DNA of 64,000 nt, taken from NCBI GenBank assembly GCA_003290165.1, contig QNQO01000546.1, positions 1 to 64,000 of the forward strand, in the 5' to 3' direction. The position numbers were made by a program, and so were the translations under genes. This document shows, in pieces, positions 57,901 through 64,000 of the stretch (position 1 is the first letter of the stretch; the number at the start of each line of letters is the position of its first letter). The DNA is from Berberis thunbergii. Lineage: Eukaryota; Streptophyta; Magnoliopsida; Ranunculales; Berberidaceae. Under the pieces are notes generated by a model. That model worked only from the letters and a program-made list of their open reading frames with translations. It was not told the DNA's origin and did not search any database.

Positions 57901-60326
57901 GAGGCCTTGTGTCTTTTAGACATGATTGTAAATTCATTTGCTCATGCAGTCTCCACTAAGCCTGTAGATCGGTATACTAGACCAGAATTTACAGGTAGAT
58001 AGAGGCTTTACCAGATGGTTCTTTTGACTTCCAGACATGCAACACTAACCATATATTTGACTTTCTGATATCACTGGATAGATAATGGTCCCTTGGCCAT
58101 AGATGCTGGAAGGCACCCTATCCTAGAAAGCTTACACAATGACTTTGTGGTAACTATATTTCTGGTTCTGGCTTTGGGTTTCTTTTATTTTGTCTTTTCT
58201 GATAATGGTTACTTGGTGAAATTTCATAAAATCACTTCTTTCATGCAGCCAAACAATATTTTCCTTTCTGAGGCATCTAACATGACTATAGTTATGGGCC
58301 CAAACATGTAAGTGCTTAATGATTGCATTAATCAATTCCTTGACAGACCTTATCTGTAAATTAAAATTCCTTCCAAAGATGAGTTGTATCTTTCTGTTTA
58401 TTTCCTGGTGTTGACTTTGCTAACTGGTGCCATCTGAACTTCCCACTACCAGGAGTGGAAAAAGCACTTACCTTCAACAAGTGTGTCTTATCGTCATCCT
58501 TGCCCAGATTGGTTGCTATGTTCCTGCCCGTTTTTCATCTATAAGGGTGGTCGATCGTATTTTTACAAGAATGGGAACTGGTGACAATCTTGAATCCAAC
58601 TCTAGTACGGTGTGATTCCAAATCCAATATTTTATCCTACTTAATGTGGTGATTTTGTTCAGTTTATTTGCTTTGTCAATGCATTTCTTCACAGTATTGA
58701 TCTTTTGTCAGTATTTTGTCAAAGGTTACACTGAACTCTCAACACTTTTACAGTTTTCATGCAAAATCAATCAATTTTGATTGAATCTTTACGCATTGCA
58801 GCTAAGGGTATTGGTTTTAAACATAAGACACCAATGTTAACAAAACTTTCATGCAAATCGCACAAAATTCTTTGAATAGACACATTCCTTATATGAAACA
58901 TTGTAATCCACAAAAAGTAACAACAATCATAGATGAGACACGGTTTTTCGATGGGGTGATCAACTAAAAAAGATATGCATAGTGTCTATATCGACCATAG
59001 TAGCAAATATTTCACTATATAGTTTTTTTTTTGTAATTGTATTATATAAGATACAGTAAGAATTCATCTCCCGCTAGCTAGAATCCACAATTCTTGAAGG
59101 TTTTCTAGAATCTTTTTCACATCATTCTATTTATCAATCCAGGTGAAGGAAGAGCCCAAACTCTCATAAGTACCAATAATGCATGGGTGTTTTGTTATTT
59201 AATAATCTATTTTATTAAGATGCTTTATTTGGGTTCTCTTTTTGTTCCAAGTAGACTAACTTATTAGGTTTTATTCTGATTTGAATGACTATCCAATTTG
59301 AGTTTTATTCCTCATCAATGGAGATTTTCGTCATTTTAATTTTCCTCGTAAAAACATTAGTCTCAGACTATGAATCCGGAAAATAAAAAATAAATAATAA
59401 TACACTAACTGAGAATTTTTCTTGGGAAGAGTTTCTAAATTGCACTCGTGGTTGAAATTTCAATCTTCAGATATATCTTTCCAGTTGCAGTTGAAAATTA
59501 GGAATGAACTAAGCAGTATTAGACTAGCTGTAGCATCATCTAAATGAAATAGGCATCATCGTTGTAAATTATAGAATGGTCTGTGAATCAGGCTTTAAAC
59601 TTTCTTCTTTTGTCAAATTTTCACATGCTATTAAACTTCAATACTCCATAAACATTAGATTTGAATAAATGATTTGTACTTCAAAATGCTCTACCACGAG
59701 CATTCTACTCCTTGAAAAGGCCTTAATACAATGGTTATGCAGAAAACTATTAGCTATTTCTCCTCGTGACATCAGTTTCTTGAAAAAGCCTTAGATCATT
59801 AGTTATGTTGTAAGCTATTAGTTAGTTCCCTAAATGCAACATTTTGCTAGCAGGGGATTACGAGAAAATCTCCATGTCTTAGCTTCGTATTTATTACTAG
59901 ACATGTTGTATAATAAACGAAGGATAAACGTCTCCATTGCTTTATAATTTTGTTACTCGTGCGAAAGTTTTGTATTTATATCCTAAGTTTTATTTGATGG
60001 ATGCTTTGTAGTTTCTCAGAAAATATTTCACTGAAATATAAATCATTGTATGAAAAAGCCTCTGATAATAACTTTTTTGGCTCCTAAAGTTTATGACAGA
60101 AATGAAGGAGACAGCTTTTATTATGCAGAACGTATCCCAAAGGTGTGCATACTGCAATATACTGTGTGATTTTGTTTTGTTAATAGTTAAATATTTATTA
60201 TCTAGTTGTAATTTATGCTTTATTTAGGAGTCTGATTGTTATGGATGAGCTTGGGAGGGCGACTTCTTCTTCTGATGGACTAGCAATAGCATGGAGCTGT
60301 TGTGAGCATCTCCTGTCACTCAACGC
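29349..60326 (+). CDS. MSH4: MSH4, meiotic MutS homologue (21 exons seen; 3' end beyond window)
   Basis: Meiosis-specific MutS-family ATPase. With MSH5 it forms the MutS-gamma clamp, which stabilises recombination intermediates in the nucleus and promotes interfering (class I) crossovers; it does not act in mismatch repair. I placed 21 exons by hand: 29349-29450, 31231-31434, 32114-32149, 32264-32376, 34264-34309, 38109-38155, 38298-38405, 38860-38935, 46403-46475, 46589-46734, 46814-46899, 47338-47477, 47549-47688, 47778-47828, 52917-52980, 57851-57994, 58082-58149, 58249-58307, 58453-58609, 60090-60142, 60228-60326. All introns are GT-AG and the frame is unbroken for 670 codons plus 2 nt. 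Order: connector (MutS II, residues ~35-180), lever/clamp (III/IV, ~195-530), ATPase (V, from ~530). Walker A GPNMSGKST is at residues 565-573 and Walker B VMDELGR has DE at 644-645. The N-terminal mismatch-reading domain I is absent, as in all MSH4 proteins. About 120 residues are missing compared with the ~790-residue Arabidopsis protein, because the window ends inside intron 21. No disabling change is seen. Confidence 0.96.
29451..31230 (+). other. MSH4 intron 1
   Basis: 1780 bases, GTATTT...TTACAG, AT-rich. No transposon recognised. Confidence 0.8.
31231..31434 (+). CDS. MSH4: MSH4 exon 2
   Basis: Residues 35-102, the core of the MutS II connector domain. Conserved stretches [17 protein letters not shown] and [18 protein letters not shown] are visible. 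The acceptor is TTTTACAG at 31230 and the donor GTCGCG at 31435, phase 0 at both ends. Confidence 0.95.
32018..32053 (+). repeat. (CCA)n microsatellite in MSH4 intron 2
   Basis: About eleven CCA/CAC units, 60 bases before exon 3. Confidence 0.9.
32114..32149 (+). CDS. MSH4: MSH4 exon 3 (36-nt micro-exon)
   Basis: Residues 103-114, [12 protein letters not shown], a 12-codon exon with acceptor CAG at 32113 and donor GT at 32150. Both neighbouring introns are phase 0, so skipping it would keep the frame but remove a conserved strand of the connector domain. Confidence 0.93.
32264..32376 (+). CDS. MSH4: MSH4 exon 4
   Basis: Residues 115 to 152 (Trp codon split TG|G). It encodes [19 protein letters not shown] and the following Tyr/Ala-rich helix of the connector domain. 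The acceptor is TTTTACAG and the donor GTACAC, phase 2. Confidence 0.95.
33024..33328. mobile_element. Fold-back/MITE hairpin in MSH4 intron 4
   Basis: Long palindrome. Left-arm words GGAATCCTATTCCATCCATG, TCTAGATTTGTGATCAGT and CATGAGAATCACA each reappear inverted, in reverse order, in the right arm. The arms are about 130 bases and the centre about 20, near 33170. Ends TGTGTTTTGCTGTATGGAAT and, inverted, TGTATTTTATTTCATGGAAT suggest a MITE. No target duplication is evident. The transcribed pre-mRNA could form a long stem. Confidence 0.75.
33612..33641 (+). repeat. Perfect 15-bp tandem duplication
   Basis: GCCTCATACTAAGGC occurs twice head to tail within intron 4, in a GGCG-rich patch (33480-33660) resembling the ends of the AAGGCG transposon family found in introns 8 and 14. 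Confidence 0.85.
34264..34309 (+). CDS. MSH4: MSH4 exon 5
   Basis: Residues 152-167, reading [15 protein letters not shown] after the split Trp. The acceptor is AACAG at 34263 and the donor GTAAAT at 34310. A 25-base C run lies 90 bases into the following intron. Confidence 0.93.
34399..34423 (+). repeat. Run of 25 C, then (CT)n, in MSH4 intron 5
   Basis: Uninterrupted C25 followed by ACTCTCTCTCTCTC, starting 90 bases after the exon 5 donor. Length may be uncertain from sequencing. Confidence 0.9.
37230..37610 (+). mobile_element. LINE 3'-end fragment in MSH4 intron 5
   Basis: Frame reading [19 protein letters not shown] and [14 protein letters not shown] matches the extreme C-terminus of plant L1-type reverse transcriptases (zf-RVT tail, 'W..W.ERN.R.F'). 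It is followed by a 3' untranslated end with TTATTAATAAAAACA. The rest of the LINE is absent, which is the usual 5' truncation. Confidence 0.55.
38109..38155 (+). CDS. MSH4: MSH4 exon 6
   Basis: Residues 168-182 plus two bases of 183: [15 protein letters not shown]. Acceptor CCCAG at 38108, donor GTATCC at 38156, phase 2. It closes the connector domain. Confidence 0.93.
38298..38405 (+). CDS. MSH4: MSH4 exon 7
   Basis: Residues 183-218 plus two bases: [20 protein letters not shown], then [17 protein letters not shown]. This is the entry to the lever domain (MutS III), where MutS proteins carry the conserved LF..L..T.T..G pattern. Acceptor GGCAG, donor GTATGT. Confidence 0.95.
38860..38935 (+). 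CDS. MSH4: MSH4 exon 8
   Basis: Residues 219-244: [18 protein letters not shown] and the start of RLDCL. The pattern 'R.LR..LLQPL.D...I..RLD' is diagnostic of MutS III. Acceptor TACAG at 38859, donor GTAAGT at 38936, phase 0. The 7.5-kb intron 8 follows. Confidence 0.95.
39745..40733. mobile_element. TIR element, 'GTGTTC...CACCCC' family, copy 2 (MSH4 intron 8)
   Basis: Ends GGGTGTTCTTTTTTTCACCC and, inverted, GGGTGTGTTCTTATCACCCC, each running on as ATGT(A/T)TTACTAAAAT. Same family as 25651-26429. No transposase. It carries an 18-base-scale poly(G) tract at 40207-40224. Confidence 0.65.
40976..41903. mobile_element. Mutator-like non-autonomous element, AAGGCG family, copy A (MSH4 intron 8)
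   Basis: Flanked by a perfect 9-bp duplication, GTCACTAAT (40967-40975 and 41904-41912), the Mutator size. Ends TGTTAAGGCGTCGAGGAGGC and, inverted, CATTGTAGTCAAGGCAATCA. Related to copy B at 48787-49534 in opposite orientation. No transposase. Confidence 0.75.
42174..42414 (-). repeat. 3' LTR of the short retrotransposon
   Basis: Pairs with 44599-44817. On the minus strand it begins TGTAATTGGGTATTAG. Its left end is judged only from where similarity fades. Confidence 0.65.
42860..43472. mobile_element. hAT-type MITE (613 bp) inside the short retrotransposon
   Basis: Ends TAGGGGTGGACACGGGACGG and, inverted, TAGGGGTGGGCATCTGATCC. Perfect 8-bp duplication AACACCAT on both sides (42852-42859, 43473-43480). 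The subterminal parts repeat CGGGACGGGATGAG in both orientations. No transposase. Confidence 0.85.
43994..44446 (-). pseudogene. gag-like ORF of the short retrotransposon
   Basis: Minus-strand 150-codon frame: [15 protein letters not shown], then a Lys/Gln-rich helical part ([15 protein letters not shown]), then a Pro/Thr/His-rich tail. A short upstream frame ([13 protein letters not shown]) is cut by a stop, and a neighbouring frame (43881-44354) continues as [14 protein letters not shown], so gag is frameshifted. There is no protease or polymerase. Confidence 0.45.
44581..44593 (-). other. tRNA-iMet primer-binding site of the short retrotransposon
   Basis: The minus strand reads TGGTATCAGAGCC, five bases after the LTR end. 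It is the same primer as in the Tekay element. Confidence 0.8.
44599..44817 (-). repeat. 5' LTR of the short retrotransposon
   Basis: On the minus strand it begins TGTAATGTATTTTGG and ends near TTCATAATTCA, just before the primer site. Confidence 0.7.
45425..45881. mobile_element. hAT-like MITE (457 bp) in MSH4 intron 8
   Basis: Ends CTATGTAGTTAAATCGG and, inverted, CTAAGTTATTAATGCGG, flanked by the octamer GGGTGTTT on both sides (45417-45424, 45882-45889). Subterminal words such as AATCGGCGA occur in both orientations. Confidence 0.6.
45890..46402 (+). other. Right end of MSH4 intron 8
   Basis: Contains phrases like TTCTTCATATGGGGGAATTG that may be a decayed LINE zf-RVT tail. This is too degenerate to call. 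Confidence 0.3.
46403..46475 (+). CDS. MSH4: MSH4 exon 9
   Basis: Residues 245-268 plus one base: [20 protein letters not shown], then PKET. It continues the lever domain across 7.5 kb of intron full of transposons and still joins in frame. Acceptor TTCAG at 46402, donor GTAAGT, phase 1. Confidence 0.95.
46589..46734 (+). CDS. MSH4: MSH4 exon 10
   Basis: Residues 269-317: [18 protein letters not shown], then the [18 protein letters not shown] helix. Acceptor ATCTAG at 46588, donor GTACAT at 46735. Lever domain helices. Confidence 0.94.
46814..46899 (+). CDS. MSH4: MSH4 exon 11
   Basis: Residues 318-345 plus two bases: [20 protein letters not shown] and onwards. The intron before it is only 79 bases. 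Acceptor TTCCAG, donor GTATGG. Confidence 0.93.
47338..47477 (+). CDS. MSH4: MSH4 exon 12
   Basis: Residues 346-392 plus one base: [20 protein letters not shown], then [18 protein letters not shown]. The '[12 protein letters not shown]' signature is typical of the MutS core and separates MSH4 from MSH5. Acceptor TTCAG, donor GTACT. Confidence 0.96.
47549..47688 (+). CDS. MSH4: MSH4 exon 13
   Basis: Residues 393-439: [20 protein letters not shown], then [14 protein letters not shown]. This is the clamp domain (MutS IV) that contacts DNA. Acceptor TTTCACAG at 47548, donor GTTATC at 47689, phase 0. Confidence 0.95.
47778..47828 (+). CDS. MSH4: MSH4 exon 14
   Basis: Residues 440-456: [17 protein letters not shown]. 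Acceptor ATATCAG, donor GTGAGT, phase 0. It is followed by 5.1-kb intron 14. Confidence 0.94.
48316..48786 (+). mobile_element. Decayed LINE fragment, left part (MSH4 intron 14)
   Basis: A short stretch reading [10 protein letters not shown] resembles the plant LINE 'V..F.W.....+' zf-RVT region. The similarity continues at 49535, after a Mutator-like insertion, as [13 protein letters not shown]. Confidence 0.4.
48787..49534. mobile_element. Mutator-like non-autonomous element, AAGGCG family, copy B (MSH4 intron 14)
   Basis: Ends ACTGTAGTCAAGGATGCGCG and, inverted, CATTGTAGTTAAGGTGTTGA. Left-end phrases (GCCTCAAAGTGAGGCAATG) match the inverted right end of copy A. Flanks TCTTAGACT and TCTTGGATG agree at six of nine positions, a decayed 9-bp duplication. 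Confidence 0.65.
49535..49700 (+). mobile_element. Decayed LINE fragment, right part
   Basis: Frame reading [17 protein letters not shown] and [10 protein letters not shown] fits the C-terminal 'W..W.ERN.R.F' region of plant LINEs. It is separated from its left part by copy B. Confidence 0.5.
50686..51605. mobile_element. Probable third AAGGCG-family element, copy C (MSH4 intron 14)
   Basis: Ends AGTGTCGTGAAGGCACAATA and, inverted, AGTGTACTTAAGACATGCAC, matching the family start 'RKTGTAGTYAAGGC' with changes. Inner words ACCTTAGGCATGGGGCACAA and the left TTAGGCAC patch are related. No target duplication is visible. Confidence 0.45.
51871..51978 (+). repeat. ATA/TTA trinucleotides, then (TA)20, in MSH4 intron 14
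   Basis: Compound microsatellite. The TA run (51939-51978) is a perfect, self-complementary 40-mer. Confidence 0.95.
52917..52980 (+). CDS. MSH4: MSH4 exon 15
   Basis: Residues 457-477 plus one base: [20 protein letters not shown], then E. Acceptor TGACAG at 52916, donor GTTGTC at 52981, phase 1. It continues ELAS of exon 14 without a gap relative to the family. Confidence 0.93.
53340..53520. repeat. ACGTTTTTGTATCAC repeat patch in MSH4 intron 15
   Basis: Two near copies of 'ATCACGTTTTTGTATCAC' plus repeated ACCGTTATAT words. Possibly a small MITE, but no clean ends are seen. Confidence 0.4.
54828..54967 (+). repeat. Dispersed repeat, copy 1 (MSH4 intron 15)
   Basis: Starts CAAGGATTGTGATTTCAC. 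The same ~140-base sequence, diverged, recurs at 62363-62507. The same starting word in inverted form lies at 55311-55329, so 54828-55329 may be a TIR element. Confidence 0.5.
57240..57560 (-). mobile_element. LINE 3'-end fragment, minus strand (MSH4 intron 15)
   Basis: The minus strand reads [15 protein letters not shown] and then [14 protein letters not shown], the C-terminal pattern of plant L1-type elements. It is followed by a 3' untranslated end with AATAAATTATTATTTT. It lies against the direction of MSH4 transcription. Confidence 0.5.
57851..57994 (+). CDS. MSH4: MSH4 exon 16
   Basis: Residues 478-525 plus one base: [20 protein letters not shown], then [20 protein letters not shown]. 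This is the long helix returning from the clamp to the ATPase ('L...A..L..LD.+.SFA'). Acceptor TTACAG, donor GTAGAT. Confidence 0.95.
58082..58149 (+). CDS. MSH4: MSH4 exon 17
   Basis: Residues 526-548: [20 protein letters not shown], then DFV. The 'GRHP.LE' motif marks the start of the MutS V ATPase domain. Acceptor GGATAG, donor GTAACT, phase 0. Confidence 0.95.
58249..58307 (+). CDS. MSH4: MSH4 exon 18 (Walker A, first half)
   Basis: Residues 549-567 plus two bases: [19 protein letters not shown]. The Walker A loop is split by intron 18 inside its Met codon. Acceptor ATGCAG, donor GTAAGT. Confidence 0.96.
58453..58609 (+). CDS. MSH4: MSH4 exon 19 (Walker A, second half, Q-loop)
   Basis: Residues 568-620. 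It completes GPNMSGKST (Lys571) and carries the conserved [11 protein letters not shown], the [12 protein letters not shown] loop and the NSST signature. Acceptor ACCAG, donor GTGTGA (weak but canonical GT), phase 0. Confidence 0.96.
58610..60089 (+). other. MSH4 intron 19
   Basis: 1480 bases of AT-rich sequence between the Walker A exon and exon 20. No transposon recognised. Confidence 0.7.
60090..60142 (+). CDS. MSH4: MSH4 exon 20
   Basis: Residues 621-637 plus two bases: [17 protein letters not shown], the helix after the STF signature motif of the MutS ATPase. Acceptor TAAAG at 60089, donor GTGTGC at 60143. Confidence 0.94.
60228..60326 (+). CDS. MSH4: MSH4 exon 21 (Walker B), last exon in window
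   Basis: Residues 638-670 plus two bases: [17 protein letters not shown] (Walker B DE and D-loop), then a helix ending SLNA. Donor GTAAAT at 60327. The following H-loop exon is not found up to base 64000, so intron 21 exceeds 3.6 kb. Confidence 0.96.
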
Positions 60327-60483
60327 GTAAATACTTATACCTCATAAGCCATTCTATACTTCAAAAAAGTTGTTGCTGGTTGAATGCTGTGAATAGTACT
60401 AATATTGTATCCTGAACCAGTCTATTATCTACAATGTTATAACACCCAAACTCTTTCGTGTTACATGACACTTGCCTCATATA

Positions 60484-61725
60484 GGGTTAATTGCTCTTTT
60501 CCCCCATAATAAATAGCTAATTGCAAAGTACCCTCATCATTATTCCGTATTGTAATCTCCCCCAAGACTAGCATTCAACATGCCTTGCCCGTCTCTCTGG
60601 TTCACAGTCTCCCACCCCTTTCTTCCTTCCTACCCCTTCTCTGGTTCGCAGCCCTTCTTCCTCTCTTTATGTTTCGCAACCACTGCCGCCAACCCCCTTC
60701 TTCCTCTTTTTCTTTTTTGCAACCACCGCCGCCAACCCCCTTCTTCCTCCTCCCCCACCTTCCTCTCTCTCGTTGCAACCACCGTTGCAGGCCCCCTTTT
60801 TCTTCTCTTTCAATTCTTCTTTGAAGGCTTCCATTGAAAGCCATATCCATGGTGCAGAATTATTGTTGTAGTGATGGCATGGGGAGTCAATGGGGATTTT
60901 TTTATTCTTTTTCAAACTCCTACCAATTAGTGTAAGGTGAAATCAGTGAAGGTGATTTCAATTCCTCTGTTCCAAGGTTCTCATTTACCACTCACTAAGG
61001 CATGTTTAGGAATGACAATACACTCTTAGCTAGCCAGAAACTTTTGAATGGTCTATGCTTTTGTAAGAATTATCTAGAGGGTAATGGGATTATATTGGGT
61101 TGGGTGCTTCTCTATTAGGTAATGGGATTATATTGGGGTGCAAGATTCTATTCAGACATGTAATTTATGCCTTTTTTGCATCCAAGATCCGATCTAGCAA
61201 GAGGAGTGATATAATTTAGTCATTTTTCTTTGTCTATTGCTAAACAGAGAGAGGAAGGCGTGGGTAGGAAGGAGGGCAGGGGTGGATGAATCCCTTGGCT
61301 CGATATAATTTAGTCATTTTTCTTTGTCTATTGCTAAACAAAGAGAGGAAGGCGTGGGTAGGAAGGAGGGCTGGGGTGGTTGCGAAGGTGGGGGGAGGAA
61401 GAAGGGGGCAGTGATGATTTACAAAAGAAGGGGGAAGGAGGAGGAGAAGGGGGCTTTGGGAAAAAGATGAGGGTTTATTTTTTAACAACGGTTACATTTT
61501 TCTCGAAATACGTTTATCATTTTAATTGGGCTCTTCGAGATGAAATGCTCGAGATATAAAATATTCAATTTAAGTTGTTGATTTGTCAATGGTATTTTGG
61601 TCATCTATTTTAAAAACAGACGGTCAAAGCACGTTGACTCTAGTCTTGGGGGAAGACTGCAATACGGAATAATGATAGGGTACTTCGCAATTAGCTATTT
61701 ATTATGAGGGAAAGGGCAATTAACC
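60484..61725. mobile_element. Long-TIR (Mutator-like?) element in MSH4 intron 21
   Basis: Inverted ends of about 100 bases: GGGTTAATTGCTCTTTTCCC left and, inverted, GGGTTAATTGCCCTTTCCCT right, with shared inner words CATAATAAATAGCTAATTGC and ATCATTATTCCGTATTG. Such long ends fit Mutator-like elements, but no clean 9-bp duplication is visible. The interior is pyrimidine-rich on the left and purine-rich on the right, with no transposase. Confidence 0.75.
61208..61379 (+). repeat. 94-bp-period duplication inside the long-TIR element
   Basis: A ~78-base segment starting GATATAATTTAGTCATTTTT occurs at 61208 and 61302 with two differences. Confidence 0.9.
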
Positions 61726-61787
61726 CATATTTATATAATCATAATTCAGGGGAAAAAAAGTTCATGCTGAAATTTGAATTAAATATA

Positions 61788-62325
61788 GGGAAAATGATAC
61801 CACATCATACTTAACAATTGAAAATGCCTCAAAAGATCTATTTTTAATAATTGAAGACTCTTAAAAGCCACAAACCGAACCCATGGTTTAAAAATAATTA
61901 GAAAGACATTTTTATCCTTTAAGTTAAGTGATCAAATTTCAAAATTAATTCACCATCTTAAAACCAATCATAAGTTTATTTTTAGCTTTTTTATTTTTTA
62001 TTTTTTATTTCCAGATTACCCAGCAAGAATGAATTAGTTGTATTTTAGTGACATGAAACAACTTTGAAAAAATATCAAATTGCGTAAAAAATTGCATATT
62101 TCGCTTGTTTCAATGTAACTAGAATTTGAATACATAATAACAACACGTCAATGTGCTTAGGAATATGGGTATATTTGTCTTTATACATATTTTTTAGCCA
62201 TGGTTTAGGTTTGTGGCCTTTAAATGTCTTGAATTACAAAAAGTAAGTCGTTTGAGACATTTTCAATTTTTAGGGTCTTATGTGGTCTACAATTATAAAA
62301 ATTAGGCCTTATAAGTCATTTTCCC
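61788..62325. mobile_element. Mutator-like MITE (538 bp) in MSH4 intron 21
   Basis: Inverted ends of more than 100 bases. Both start GGGAAAATGA and share inner words ATTGAAAATG.CTCAAA and GCCACAAACC.AA. Flanks TTAAATATA (61779-61787) and TTGAATATA (62326-62334) form a 9-bp duplication with one difference, the Mutator size. Confidence 0.75.
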
Positions 62326-62362
62326 TTGAATATAAAGGAAGAAATAAGGGGGCATGTAAAAC

Positions 62363-62507
62363 CAAGGATTGTGATTACGGTTTTCAAAGTGATTTCGGTC
62401 ATTTGATTTTAAGAAAACATTCGAAAAATTATTTCCGTGTGTAAAGAAACAGTGTAAAAGTTTTGAGAATATGTCAAACATATATAATAAATTTTGAGAG
62501 TATATGA
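62363..62507 (+). repeat. Dispersed repeat, copy 2 (MSH4 intron 21)
   Basis: Partner of 54828-54967. Starts CAAGGATTGTGATTACGG and continues with GTGTGTAAAGAAACAGTG and ATATATAATAAATTTTGAG, which correspond to copy 1. Confidence 0.55.
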
Positions 62508-62549
62508 AATCCATGGACCAAATTATATAAATTTAGACATACGATCTAA

Positions 62550-62670
62550 CTGCAAAAACCAGGAACCCAAGCACTTGGCTAGGCTGGGTCAGGCATTAAT
62601 GTCCAATTGTACAAATCAGAAACCTAAACAGTGGGTGAGGCTGGGTCGGGCGTTAATGTCCACTTGCCAT
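62550..62670 (+). repeat. ~62-bp imperfect tandem duplication
   Basis: AGGCTGGGTC-GG(C/A) ATTAATGTCCA... occurs twice. The 88-codon open frame over it therefore repeats its own peptide (LARLGQALMS / WVRLGRALMS) and is not taken as a gene. Confidence 0.6.
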
Positions 62671-64000
62671 CGTTGGTGGAGTTGTTTCGCTGGCGCGAAC
62701 CTTGCTTCAAAAGGGAAGTTGCGATGGTGTTGGATGTCGATGGTGGCTGAAGGTGGGTAGTGGTGGAGATAACCTTGATCTTTTCTATTTCCTTAATAAA
62801 AATACAAGAGCAAAGATACTTAAAAAAAATAGCCAGTCAAAGTCAAAAGGGGGGAATTCTAAGAATATTGTTTAAACAAAGTTTTATTGGTATAATAACT
62901 ACTAAAAACTTATATGAATTGGGGTTGTAGCCCAATTCCATGAAGAAATAATTAGGAAAGACAAAGTATGCTTTTTGAAAAAAAACGGTAATTAAGACTT
63001 TATTTGAAAAAGTTGTGGCTTTGCAAAATTATGCACTTCTATAGTAGTTTTATTGGACCTTGTAGTATTTTGCCATTAAGGTATTGGTCATGTTGCTGCT
63101 CTGGTAGGGTGTAAATTTAACTGATAGCGAATTAGAATAGCACTCTAGTGTATCATGGTAGTTATAATGTTATAATGCAATTTTATTTGATTATAATACC
63201 TCAATGTAGGAAATAGAAAAAAGAAGAATAAGATGAGGGTGAATTTTTCCATAGCACCAAATATTTTCTTGGTTGCCACAGTGGAGTTTTGGATTGTTGA
63301 GGAGTCCATTAGAAGAATGTGATAGATTATAGATTCGACTCTTTGTATATTTCTATTTTTATTCATTTGGGTATGATTCAGATTCTGCACAAGTGAATAT
63401 ACCTTCTTAATGTTTGCATGTAATAATAAACCTCGCTTACCGTACCACGTAAATAAACATCGCACCCCATGCCCGTGGCCATAACACATACCTACATTGT
63501 CAAGTATTTGATAGTTATGCACATCTAGTGTTTGTACTTATTTGTGCAATGTCTTGGTGCAACAATAGTATGTTTCATCTTGATAGAACACTATTTCAAT
63601 GAACTGGCCCCTAGTACCCTAGTTTATATAACCACAAAAATTATGGGGAAGAACTTGGGTCCATGTTTGCCCCATCATTGAGGCATTTTGGAAGGGGTCC
63701 GCTGCTTTGGTCACTTACTCCATACTTTTCTGTCTTTGGATGGAAAGGGACAATGCATTCTTCCATCGCTAACATATTACTGTTAGAAGATATTGGAAGT
63801 TTTGGGCTTGTGTTGTGGGATGACATTTCTTTGTCTCTTGAGAGTTAAAGGAAAATTTTGTTCATTTGGAATAGTGTCACCATTTCATTTCCAACTAGGC
63901 CCCCTACTTTTTGACACCACTAATTGTCGTCTTTGACACCACCCCTCCCATACAACCACCTGTTTTTTTTTGTTTTTTGTTTTTTTTCTATGTTTTCTTC
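62671..64000. other. Rest of MSH4 intron 21, to window end
   Basis: AT-rich. No MSH4 exon (the H-loop 'ATHMD' exon was looked for) and no transposon domain found. Confidence 0.5.

Noticed and set aside
60580..60915. ORFs on both strands with Pro/Phe or Gly/Lys-rich peptides
   Set aside because: They are in the pyrimidine-rich interior of a TIR element. No domain, and antisense frames are equally open.
62494..62760. 88-codon ORF with an internally repeated peptide
   Set aside because: The repeat comes from a DNA duplication in an intron. No start context or homologue is recognised.
60327..64000. Idea that MSH4 is truncated by the intron 21 transposons
   Set aside because: Exon 21 ends in a normal donor (GTAAAT). 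The missing last exon or exons most simply lie to the right of the window.

Overview
This is a nuclear window from a flowering plant. The evidence is a plant-type meiotic MutS homologue with GT-AG introns, plant Ty3/gypsy retrotransposons (Tekay/Del chromovirus and Tat lineages), LINE tails, and hAT, Mutator-like and PIF/Harbinger elements. The species cannot be fixed from the sequence. Large introns full of transposons point to a medium or large genome.

Layout. 1-671 is a probable LTR end. About 2.5-7.2 kb looks like a decayed minus-strand LTR element with an LTR/polypurine-tract junction at 3892/3893. From about 8.2 to 24.8 kb is a nested block. A decayed Tat-lineage element (5' LTR end, PBS-like site, broken gag, gag-pol remnant, 179-bp tandem array) was hit twice. 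One hit is a 1.5-kb hAT-type non-autonomous element (9661-11175, perfect 8-bp target duplication). The other is a complete but dead Tekay/Del chromovirus (11590-21267, minus strand, paired ~2.4-kb LTRs, tRNA-iMet PBS, all coding domains present but interrupted). 25.6-29.0 kb is intergenic with two TIR elements.

The only host gene recognised with confidence is MSH4, on the plus strand from its ATG at 29349 to the right edge. Twenty-one exons can be placed exactly (670 complete codons plus two bases). All 20 complete introns are GT-AG and every exon joins in frame. The Walker A site and the Walker B DE are present. The last ~120 residues, including the H-loop, lie beyond base 64000. About 2.0 kb of coding sequence is spread over 31 kb because the introns hold at least nine transposons or fragments. 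Intron 8 (7.5 kb) is the most crowded. It carries a TIR element, a Mutator-like element, a short gag-only LTR retrotransposon with a hAT element inside it, and a second hAT element.

MSH4 is the partner of MSH5 in MutS-gamma, which stabilises meiotic recombination intermediates for interfering crossovers. Nothing here suggests an undescribed gene system. The interest lies in the nested transposon history, the precise target duplications, the 179-bp tandem array, the long hairpin in intron 4, and the persistence of an intact MSH4 reading frame despite heavy intron invasion.
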